Source of the DNA: Lachancea thermotolerans CBS 6340
Taxonomy: Eukaryota > Ascomycota > Saccharomycetes > Saccharomycetales > Saccharomycetaceae
Length of the DNA: 64,000 bases
Assembly: GCF_000142805.1 (NCBI RefSeq)
Contig: NC_013081.1
Location: forward strand, 1,178,001-1,242,000
Direction of reading: 5' to 3'
Positions 56,550 to 64,000 of this stretch are shown piece by piece. Each line of letters starts with the position of its first letter. The first letter of the stretch is position 1. Below the pieces are notes generated by a model. That model was not told where the DNA came from and did no database searches. It worked only from the letters and a program-made list of their open reading frames with translations. Made by a program: the position numbers and the translations under genes.

Positions 56550-59500
56550 ATGTCATTTGGAAACGACTTGTCGGACTTTGGACTTGGTAACAATGGCGTG
56601 AAAATTACGGTAAACTACTTTGACGGGCTAACTGACCAGAGCTTAATCGGCGCTTTGGGGTCAGTTGAGTTGCAGTTAATCTTCAAGTCACTACTAAAAA
56701 GGGATGAGACTACGAAAGAACGAGCAGTAAATGAATTATTAGAGCTCATGAAAGACCCAAACGGGAACAGGCAAGTCTTCGAAGATGAATGCTTTGCGTT
56801 ATGTTGGTCCCAAATATATGCTAAGCTTATAACAAACGAATCAAGAATCCTTCGGATATCTGCGCATACGGTAACAACGAGTCTTATCAAGATTATGGGC
56901 AAAAAGGGTGCCAAGTTTTTGAAAGATTTCGTACCCTTCCTTCTGTCGGGAAGTTATGATCACGATGCCACCGTTGCCAAAGCTTGTGCAAACAGCACCC
57001 TTGAGTGTTTCGGAAATGATGTCACAAAGGTTAACGCACTCTGGACTTTGTTTTTGCCTCAAATCCTGAACTTTGTCAAGGAGTTGGTAGTTGTTGAAAG
57101 TCAGGCATCTCTTTCCGATGAGCGTTATGTGTCAAAACAAGAGTCTGAGCTGAAATATATCCGTGTTGTTACATCCGCCATATGTGTGCTGATACGTTTG
57201 AGTAAAGAAAACGCTAACGAAAATTTGTTGCGGAACCCCTTATACCAAGAGATAATTTCAAATTCAGATCTGTGGAAGCTTTTGTCTTTCAAGAATATGC
57301 ATAACCTCAAGACTTGCGAAAGCTTGCTTTTGTTAGCCAAGACTCTATGGGATTTAGGCTTTCTGCAGTCTTCTAAAGATGTCTTGAAGCCTATTTCGAA
57401 GAGATTGCTAAAAGCTATCAGTCAGATTTCGTCTAAAAATGTTTTCAGTGTTTCACCAATCTTTCCTGATATCTTGTCAGTAATGGTCTGCTTGAATAAC
57501 TATAAGAATGGTAAATTTCTGTCTTGGGACAAGTCGTCCAGGGAGAAAATCCAGACTTTCTTACTCCTGGGACCTGGCAATGCGGATCCTTCCTACTACC
57601 AGTTGCTTTTATCATTTTATGAGAACATCAGCCCCTATCTGGATCTCGACTACGAAAGTGATTGGCTTCCAATTTGGCGCAAAGATTTGCAATATGAAAA
57701 AGAGAGAAGAGGCGTCCCTGCTAGAAAGGAGGCCTTGCTGAACCAATTTTGGATCAACTACCTTAAATTTACATCAGAAGCTCCATTGCAGTATCGAGAA
57801 ATTGCGAATTCCAGCATAGTCAAAGACATTATCGAATTTCTCAACGAAAAGTCATTGACGCAATCCAAAAGTTTGATAAATACATTTTCCAAAGCACTGC
57901 CTTTTGAAATATTGAAATCCGAACTTATTAGCATACTCCCTGTTGGTACAAATAAACAACACGAAAACAAGTGCTACATAGAGAATCTTTTGGATATTGC
58001 TTTCGAAAAAGAGGACAATAAACCATTTTTGAAAAGCGTCGCACAATTGGTAATATCGTCATTGGAGGAAAGGCCTGCGGAAGAAATGTATTTTATTCTG
58101 TGTTTCTTTGACCGCCTAACGGAAACTGATGTTTCACAGCTCAATGACGAAGTTTTTTCTTTCCTGAAAATGCTGCCAAACTATCTTTCTCCAAAGTTTT
58201 ATGATGCTCCATTCAAATTTCTACTTGATTTTTCAAAATCTCGAAAGCTGATATCATCAAACCAGAGTGGTCTTTGTGATGCACTCGATCGATTTCTCCA
58301 ATCTTTCTTGTTACTGGATATTCCTCGCACCGTCAAGGTTTCTCAACTGACCAAATTAGACAAAGAGCTGTTTGAAAAGCTGCTTGATCGCTCAGAAGCC
58401 CTGCAACAATTCAGAAGCCTTGTTATCAATTCTTTTGACTTTTCAAATCCAGACTTCTATCAAGCGCATTTCTTAAGTGAAAACAACATAATCAAGGTAT
58501 ATGAACTCGCTGTTGGTCATAACCAACTCGATCAGTTTTGTTCCAACTGTGTTGTTATTCAGCCCTCACTATACGACTATTTGCTGCAAAAAAGTAACTT
58601 AATCGCCGATGCATTATTTGAGGATTTTGGAACTGTAACTTCACAATTGAAGAATAAAGTTCTTGCGCTTGCGGAAAGCGATGAAGCCTTGGGAGAGAAA
58701 GCAGCACATGCTGTTCTAAAGCATGTGAGAAGCAAGTTCAACGAGCTCTCAGAGGAGTTTTTCCTGTATGTGGAAAAACTTTTGTCAATTAGCCCAAAGG
58801 CGAAGGATGTCATTTTTGTAGGGGATCTTTACGCAGATCTGGATAAATCTGTTCCATTTTTGAGCCATCAATTGGCTTTGAGCAGTTCTTTGGGTCTTAA
58901 CGTGCACTTCCTCGATACCTCAAGTGAAAATCTCAACCGCGATTTGTGCTTGCCATCTTTAAGGTACGCGGAGTTTATTGATGCTTTGTTGAAAAGAAAC
59001 CAATCATTCCAAACTGAAAACAACTTGCTGTTTTTGACCTTAGCCAGCGAGCTTGCCTCGGACTATAACTTTTTCTCCGCGGAGCCCTTGGATCACCTTC
59101 AGGATCTTGAATGCGTGGTATTCAAGGATTCTCGCTATAATTTCGACTTTCACACAATAGTCGATTCAATCCTCAACCCGGGAAATTCAAACATTTCAGT
59201 TTTGAAAACTCTCAACACTTTAGAAAACATAAGTGATGTCGCCATTGTGTACAACTGTCGTGTTCTTCACAAAATGCTCGGCAATGCAGTGGACCTGTCC
59301 TCTCCGTCAGATGCTAAGGAATTGGCGGCAATTGATAAGTTTGTGACCGAAAGATTAAGAGCCAAGGGCTCTTCTAGTAGAGAGTTTTTAATGGCAGGTA
59401 CGCTATTGCTGTCAGTTTCAAGAAGCGACTATTTTACCGAATCTTTGACGAGATTGAGGACTTTCTTGGCTTCTGAGTTAATCGGAGCAAAGGGTGCAGA

Positions 59501-61202
59501 GATGGTTAATAGGGCTCCTAAGGTAACGATACTACTAAACGATATGCTAGTGAGCGAAGGGACCAGATTGCATAATAATAGTTACGTTCCTATTGCACAT
59601 CAACGTCTTAGAATGGTCCTTACTGAAATAGGCAAATGGTTTGATTCGGACCTCTGCTATGACGAATCTTTCATATTATTGAGGCTGTCAGTCCTGAAGT
59701 TTCTGATATCTTTGCTGAAACACTCTTCTTCGGTCTCACTTGGGAGTCTTTTGTTCGATTTGAGTGTTAGGGTTCTGAAGGACTGCTTTGAGGTATTGAG
59801 CCTTGACGAAATGTTGTTTTCCCAAGAACTCAGCCTTTTTTCAGTGTATCTATATCAACAGCTGATCGAGCTCGGCAAGAATAATGCTCTAGATGCCGGC
59901 TTATGGCAAGAGACGGAAGTCGGGATATTGGAAATCGCAGTGGAGGTTTTTATGATGAAGACAGACCTGCAGAAAGCAAACCACTTTACGTTCCTCTTTT
60001 ATCGATTGCTGGTTCAGGTTTTTTCTGACGCATCTGTGGAGCACTTCTTGCCGTTAACGAACAATCTGCTGGAGAAATTTTTGTCATCCCCCGACTTAAA
60101 TATTGACCAAACAAGGTTAATTGTCCTCGTTTTGAGAAAGTCAATATTGGCTAAGCAGCAAGATCTTTTGATCGAATATGAGCTAAGCAATGCTTCAAAA
60201 TCTGCAGAGGATGAGCCAAACGACACATTCCAATTTCCCTCGTTGTTATTGACGGCAATTGATCAAAAAATGCCCGAAGAATATCTTGAGTACGAGAATG
60301 AAGACCAGTTTCTAAAATACCTGTGGTGTTGCTATCTTGCTTTGTCTTACTTGAAAGACATTTCATACAATTTGAGGCAATCTTTCATCAGCCAGTTAAA
60401 GGATCAAGGTCTTGTAACAAAGCTGTATGACTTTATAGCAGACCAGTTGAATTTAGAAGACAAGGCTTGGATACCAACTGACGAGAGCACTATCGAAACT
60501 TATGATGTTGCCGCGCCGGACTCATCTTCTACTAAATCAGCTCTATTACAGGAATGCAAAGAGTTGATGCTGCATTTGCTCTATGTGCTTTTTAAGAACA
60601 TGGGATCCATGACGAGTTCATGGTGGCTCAATCTTAAAGACAGGTCTTTGCAAGCCAAGGTTGAAAAATTCGTTACAATGCATGTATCCAAGCTTCTGAT
60701 ACGTCAGGAGCTGAAAGAAGTCAGTGAAAAGGTCAAGAAACTAACTTCTCAAGATGAGAGTCTAACAATTAGGCTAAACAATGCCACCAACGAAATTAAA
60801 GCTGGTTACCTTGTCGACGAACAAAAGTTGGAGATCTCGCTCAAAATTCCCTCAAACTACCCCCTCAGCAACATCCAAGTTCACGGAAACTCTAGGGTTG
60901 GAATTAATGAGCAGAAATGGAAGTCGTGGATTTTATCAGCCCAACGAGTCATTGTTGGAATGAACGGCTCAGTGATGGATTCACTAGAACTTTTCACAAA
61001 GAATGTGAATTTACACTTTTCAGGATTTGAGGAGTGTGCAATTTGCTACTCCATCCTCCATGCTGTTGATCGCAAACTACCCTCAAAAGTTTGCCCAACA
61101 TGCAACAACAGGTTCCATGGAGCTTGCTTGTACAAATGGTTCAGATCGTCCGGCAACAACACATGCCCGCTATGCCGTAGCGAAATCCCATTTAGAAGAT
61201 AA
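56550..61202 (+). CDS. LTN1: Ribosome quality-control E3 ubiquitin ligase Ltn1 (Listerin, Rkr1)
   Basis: Ltn1 binds stalled 60S subunits with Rqc2 and ubiquitinates the trapped nascent chain, sending it to Cdc48 and the proteasome. The 1550-residue protein (1562 in S. cerevisiae) has the conserved N-terminal block (LGNNGVKITVNYFDGL), a very long HEAT/ARM-like helical body, an RWD-like region, and a C-terminal RING beginning at Cys1496 (CAICYSIL, CPTCNNRFHGACLYKWF, CPLCRSEIPF) with the C4HC3 ligand order. The largest gene in the window. Orthologue of YMR247C, the neighbour of FAA4 in S. cerevisiae. Its Cdc48 cofactor NPL4 and the proteasome chaperone UMP1 are encoded elsewhere in the window. 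Confidence 0.97.
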   Translation: MSFGNDLSDFGLGNNGVKITVNYFDGLTDQSLIGALGSVELQLIFKSLLKRDETTKERAVNELLELMKDPNGNRQVFEDECFALCWSQIYAKLITNESRILRISAHTVTTSLIKIMGKKGAKFLKDFVPFLLSGSYDHDATVAKACANSTLECFGNDVTKVNALWTLFLPQILNFVKELVVVESQASLSDERYVSKQESELKYIRVVTSAICVLIRLSKENANENLLRNPLYQEIISNSDLWKLLSFKNMHNLKTCESLLLLAKTLWDLGFLQSSKDVLKPISKRLLKAISQISSKNVFSVSPIFPDILSVMVCLNNYKNGKFLSWDKSSREKIQTFLLLGPGNADPSYYQLLLSFYENISPYLDLDYESDWLPIWRKDLQYEKERRGVPARKEALLNQFWINYLKFTSEAPLQYREIANSSIVKDIIEFLNEKSLTQSKSLINTFSKALPFEILKSELISILPVGTNKQHENKCYIENLLDIAFEKEDNKPFLKSVAQLVISSLEERPAEEMYFILCFFDRLTETDVSQLNDEVFSFLKMLPNYLSPKFYDAPFKFLLDFSKSRKLISSNQSGLCDALDRFLQSFLLLDIPRTVKVSQLTKLDKELFEKLLDRSEALQQFRSLVINSFDFSNPDFYQAHFLSENNIIKVYELAVGHNQLDQFCSNCVVIQPSLYDYLLQKSNLIADALFEDFGTVTSQLKNKVLALAESDEALGEKAAHAVLKHVRSKFNELSEEFFLYVEKLLSISPKAKDVIFVGDLYADLDKSVPFLSHQLALSSSLGLNVHFLDTSSENLNRDLCLPSLRYAEFIDALLKRNQSFQTENNLLFLTLASELASDYNFFSAEPLDHLQDLECVVFKDSRYNFDFHTIVDSILNPGNSNISVLKTLNTLENISDVAIVYNCRVLHKMLGNAVDLSSPSDAKELAAIDKFVTERLRAKGSSSREFLMAGTLLLSVSRSDYFTESLTRLRTFLASELIGAKGAEMVNRAPKVTILLNDMLVSEGTRLHNNSYVPIAHQRLRMVLTEIGKWFDSDLCYDESFILLRLSVLKFLISLLKHSSSVSLGSLLFDLSVRVLKDCFEVLSLDEMLFSQELSLFSVYLYQQLIELGKNNALDAGLWQETEVGILEIAVEVFMMKTDLQKANHFTFLFYRLLVQVFSDASVEHFLPLTNNLLEKFLSSPDLNIDQTRLIVLVLRKSILAKQQDLLIEYELSNASKSAEDEPNDTFQFPSLLLTAIDQKMPEEYLEYENEDQFLKYLWCCYLALSYLKDISYNLRQSFISQLKDQGLVTKLYDFIADQLNLEDKAWIPTDESTIETYDVAAPDSSSTKSALLQECKELMLHLLYVLFKNMGSMTSSWWLNLKDRSLQAKVEKFVTMHVSKLLIRQELKEVSEKVKKLTSQDESLTIRLNNATNEIKAGYLVDEQKLEISLKIPSNYPLSNIQVHGNSRVGINEQKWKSWILSAQRVIVGMNGSVMDSLELFTKNVNLHFSGFEECAICYSILHAVDRKLPSKVCPTCNNRFHGACLYKWFRSSGNNTCPLCRSEIPFRR

Positions 61203-61443
61203 TGTGCAATGAACTCTACAACAAAGAACTTTATAGAAAAAATATTGCGAGATTGAAACGCAAAGAACTATAACTTCGCTGCGTTTTGCGCTATTCGACA
61301 TTAGATGTTATGTTTTATTTCAAGGTACCATGTGACTTTGATATTATTAGCCTTTACCACTATTACAAACTTTGATGCTCTTCTGTCTTCAAAGCGTGTA
61401 ATACTTAAATATTCACAGATGCATCAAAACATTACACCCTAGT

Positions 61444-62904
61444 ATGCGTTTCCTTTTTAAGAGGAGGCTCAGGCTTGTTGGCGCAATTGGCGCTGTTGTG
61501 CTTCTAATATCACTGACTGCCAAATGTGTTGTTCAGTTTCAATTGAATAGGGAGATAGAACACTACAGGACATTTTTCCGGAAACATAAAGATAACATAC
61601 ATGACATTTATGATCCCTTGAACATAAAGCAGATCCCGTATGAGACCATAGAGTCTCTCTACCAATTGCGCAAAACCGGTGATGTGCCAAAGAAATCACC
61701 AATTGACTGGGGAAAATATGCCTATATCAACTACGTCACTGATGCGGATTACTTATGTACCTCACTCCTACAATTCAAGAGACTCAAGGAGTTTGGTACA
61801 AAAGCCAAGCTAGTGCTCCTAATCTCCAGCAACCTGCTCGAAGCAGAAAACCCAAAAATCTCTGAGAACAAGCAACTGCTGGAAAAGTTTCAAGAAGTGG
61901 CTCCAACTCAGGTTCTGATAAAGGAAGTTGAGAACATTATAAAACCGCACGATTACTCTCCATGGAATAAAAGCTTTACAAAACTGCTAGTTTTCAATCA
62001 GACGGAGTTCGACCGTATTGTTTACCTTGATAATGACGCTGGTGTATACAACCATATGGATGAGTTATTTTTTCTACCTGATTATGTGAAGTTCGCAGCA
62101 CCTCTCACATATTGGTTTGTTTCAGAGCGAGATCTAGAGATTGCCAACAGCGAAGTCAGTTCGGAAGAGAAAAGCTCCATAAAACTTAACCGCTATATTG
62201 ATACCCTTGCCACAAGAGTGAAAGAAAAAAGGCCAATCTACAACCATCTCCCAAGCCTGCCTTCATCGTTGTTCATGGGCACCAAGGATGTTGCGAAAGA
62301 AATTATAGAGTCCACGTCCTCTGCCTCTCCGTTGTTCAATTTGAGAAACAAAAATAAGAATGCCAAGGTCAAGTTTGCTTCGAACCTCATGGTTATTAAA
62401 CCTAGTGCTGAGACATTTAACGCGATCGTGAATACACTCTTACCTCGAATTGCAAACAAAAAAGAGAAATACGACATGGATCTGATTAATGAGGGACTTT
62501 ATGATTTGAGAAAAATTATATATCACCAATTCAAGCTGTTTCGTAAACTCAAAACGGAGTTCGTTCCAGAAGTTTTGAGTCTACCATTTGGCAGCTATGG
62601 TTTGCTTACGGGTTCTATTCGCAATGAGTTCCACCACACGCTTATGGCAAATGACATTTTGGGTTATGAGCGTACCAAGGAGAAGGACCAGGTTCCTCTT
62701 GAATCGCTGATTAAGAAATCAAAATACATCCATTATTCAGATTACCCAATGAGTAAACCTTGGGCGTATTCGTCCTTTGACCACTTAAAATGCAATCCGC
62801 AAGACGCCGACGCCGAAAGCGAGGATGTCAAAGCCGAAATGTGCAAGTGCTGGAACTCTGTTTATCAAGACTATTGGGACTCCAAGCATTTTTGTACTTT
62901 ATGA
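61444..62904 (+). CDS. GNT1: Golgi N-acetylglucosaminyltransferase Gnt1
   Basis: Gnt1 adds N-acetylglucosamine to mannan side chains in the medial Golgi, as known from Kluyveromyces lactis and S. cerevisiae. The 486-residue protein (491 in S. cerevisiae) is a type II membrane protein: a short basic cytosolic tail, a signal anchor at about 11-30, and a lumenal glycosyltransferase family 8-like domain with YINYVTDADYLC, VYLDNDAGVYNHMDELF (DxD-like metal site) and a Cys-rich C-terminus (CKCWNSVYQDYW). Orthologue of YOR320C; convergent with HSH49, as in S. cerevisiae. Confidence 0.95.
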   Translation: MRFLFKRRLRLVGAIGAVVLLISLTAKCVVQFQLNREIEHYRTFFRKHKDNIHDIYDPLNIKQIPYETIESLYQLRKTGDVPKKSPIDWGKYAYINYVTDADYLCTSLLQFKRLKEFGTKAKLVLLISSNLLEAENPKISENKQLLEKFQEVAPTQVLIKEVENIIKPHDYSPWNKSFTKLLVFNQTEFDRIVYLDNDAGVYNHMDELFFLPDYVKFAAPLTYWFVSERDLEIANSEVSSEEKSSIKLNRYIDTLATRVKEKRPIYNHLPSLPSSLFMGTKDVAKEIIESTSSASPLFNLRNKNKNAKVKFASNLMVIKPSAETFNAIVNTLLPRIANKKEKYDMDLINEGLYDLRKIIYHQFKLFRKLKTEFVPEVLSLPFGSYGLLTGSIRNEFHHTLMANDILGYERTKEKDQVPLESLIKKSKYIHYSDYPMSKPWAYSSFDHLKCNPQDADAESEDVKAEMCKCWNSVYQDYWDSKHFCTL

Positions 62905-62970
62905 GAGCACTGCATTTTGCCATGTAAATATGTAAGGATAGAAGACATTTGTGAGCAAACAGTGGCATGC

Positions 62971-63600
62971 TTAAGTTGGTTTAACCGAGTGTCTCTTGGC
63001 TTCTTCGTCAAGCAGCCTCTCAACCTCATCGCCATGCTTTTCAGTTTTACTGCCCTCTTTGTATGCATAATCAATAGAGATACATTTGTTCATAACCATT
63101 TGGTTGTTGAGCTTCTCTAAAGCCGCATCCGAGTGTTCAAATGTCGAATAGCATATATAGGCACATCTCAGAAGGCCCTGTTTTAATGTGAATATCTCAG
63201 GCGGCCTAACAAGTGAGCCAAATTTTCCAAAGATCTTCGTAAGCATTTCGCTGTCCACTAACTCGTCGATGTTCTTGATAAAAAGCTTGGCGCCAACATC
63301 TAACGCATTTTGGCTTGTGGGTGAGCTGCTGGCTCCATTGGCCTTTCGCACCTTCAAAGTCCTGTCATATAGTCGTACGGTATTATTCAAGCATTTGCTG
63401 GCATACTCGGCATCTTGGGGACTGTTGAACTCCACGAAAGCAAAGCCTTGATGAGTTTGAAGAACTTTGTCTTTAGGATATCGTATTTTGGCCACAGGAC
63501 CTATTTGTAGAAAAAGTTCATAAAGAAGTTCTTTAGAGACCTTTGGGTCAACATTTCCAACATAAACGGTGTTTGCAGGAACAGTCGATGAACCATCCAT
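62971..63600 (-). CDS. HSH49: U2 snRNP SF3b subunit Hsh49
   Basis: Hsh49 (human SF3B4/SAP49) binds Cus1 and pre-mRNA near the branch site in the U2 snRNP. The 209-residue protein (213 in S. cerevisiae) consists of two RRMs: RRM1 at about 10-85 (TVYVGNVDPKVSKELLYELF with RNP1 QGFAFVEF) and RRM2 at about 104-185 (KLFIKNIDELVDSEMLTKIF with RNP1 RCAYICYS), then a short basic tail. Orthologue of YOR319W. The spliceosome it belongs to would process the CQD1 introns found here. Confidence 0.96.
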   Translation of the reverse strand: MDGSSTVPANTVYVGNVDPKVSKELLYELFLQIGPVAKIRYPKDKVLQTHQGFAFVEFNSPQDAEYASKCLNNTVRLYDRTLKVRKANGASSSPTSQNALDVGAKLFIKNIDELVDSEMLTKIFGKFGSLVRPPEIFTLKQGLLRCAYICYSTFEHSDAALEKLNNQMVMNKCISIDYAYKEGSKTEKHGDEVERLLDEEAKRHSVKPT

Positions 63601-64000
63601 GTTGAACTTTGTTGCTTGGGTCGGGATAGATGGTGCCCTTCTCGAGATGAGCTCACTGCTTTCGCACAGTCTTCACGTTACCCGCCCGTTCCGTAACTTT
63701 TTGACTTATTTAAAAAAATTACAGACAGAATTTATTCATGGCCTTGTAATATTTACAATAACCATTGATCAATTTCTGCGATTTGAGAGCGCCAGCTTGA
63801 TTTGCTTTGTTTCTGGGCGCTATTGTGCTACGGAGCTGTTTTGTCTTTTGAACTTGTGGTCTGTATTTGATTAGCTGAGCTTGTTTGATCCAGTCTCTCT
63901 CATTGCCTTCAAAGGCGAGGCTATGTTTCTGGGGAGCATTCTAGTTGTCGCTGTTTTTCTGGGTTAGGGGTTTTCACAGAAAGGGTTTATCGGATGTTTT
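63601..64000. other. HSH49 upstream region at the window end
   Basis: 400 bp to the window edge. It contains a Reb1-type site 78 bp from the HSH49 start (listed separately) and T-rich and G-rich tracts farther out. No coding region is recognised; the next gene lies beyond the edge. Confidence 0.5.
63678..63684 (+). promoter_or_regulatory. Reb1-type site upstream of HSH49
   Basis: TTACCCG with a following C (TTACCCGC) is the Reb1 core, placed 78-84 bp upstream of the HSH49 ATG, the usual location for a nucleosome-clearing general factor in a housekeeping promoter. Confidence 0.6.

Noticed and set aside
1-64000. Search for LTRs, retroelement or DNA transposon remains, CRISPR-like repeats and rRNA genes
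   Set aside because: No paired terminal repeats, transposase or reverse transcriptase motifs, or regularly spaced repeats were visible by reading; only short in-gene tandem repeats were found.

Overview
This window is nuclear DNA from a budding yeast of the family Saccharomycetaceae that split off before the whole-genome duplication (WGD). Genes are dense and nearly all intron-free. The protein set is unmistakably Saccharomycetaceae, and gene pairs that are duplicated in S. cerevisiae (EHT1/EEB1, SMY2/SYH1, SSE1/SSE2, FAA1/FAA4) occur once each. Gene order interleaves two S. cerevisiae regions, YPL093W-YPL110C on chromosome XVI and YBR164C-YBR179C on chromosome II, with every orientation preserved. 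That is the expected pattern for an unduplicated relative. Lachancea is the best guess at genus (inference from base composition, short intergenic spaces and small introns); the sequence alone does not prove it. I recognised 38 protein-coding genes and saw no tRNA or rRNA gene, transposon, LTR or centromere.

Bases 1-21244: NOG1 (3' end cut by the window edge), SEC62, FZO1, the EHT1/EEB1 ester synthase, PNG1, ERI1, MSY1, MGR2, INA17, an ATG21-type PROPPIN, ELP4, FMP30, ECM31 and an MCH-type transporter. Many products act in mitochondria (fusion, TIM23 quality control, ATP synthase assembly, NAPE metabolism, mitochondrial translation). The MCH-type gene has no counterpart in the two S. cerevisiae blocks and sits between long non-coding flanks.

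Bases 22329-48552: MSD1, SWD3, UMP1, SMY2/SYH1, SEC66, NPL4, SSE1, a YPL107W orthologue, PEX32, POP7, a YPL108W-like gene, DAL3, TYR1, UBS1, ARL1, CQD1 and GDE1. Several promoters carry clear regulatory sites: a four-unit heat-shock element before SSE1, an Rpn4/PACE site before UMP1 with a near-match before NPL4, and an E-box before GDE1. CQD1 has two small spliceosomal introns at its 3' end, so its protein is longer than the uninterrupted reading frame.

Bases 48553-64000: after GDE1 the YPL/YBR synteny stops. A small RRM-like gene and a 1.45-kb gap rich in G+C and CACGTG motifs lead into a different ancestral block, FAA1, LTN1, GNT1 and HSH49 (S. cerevisiae YOR317W-YOR320C merged with YMR246W-YMR247C). 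Two further genes lie inside it: an ICT1/ECM18/CLD1-type hydrolase and an unrecognised gene for a predicted secreted or membrane protein at 55034-55915, the least explained coding region here.
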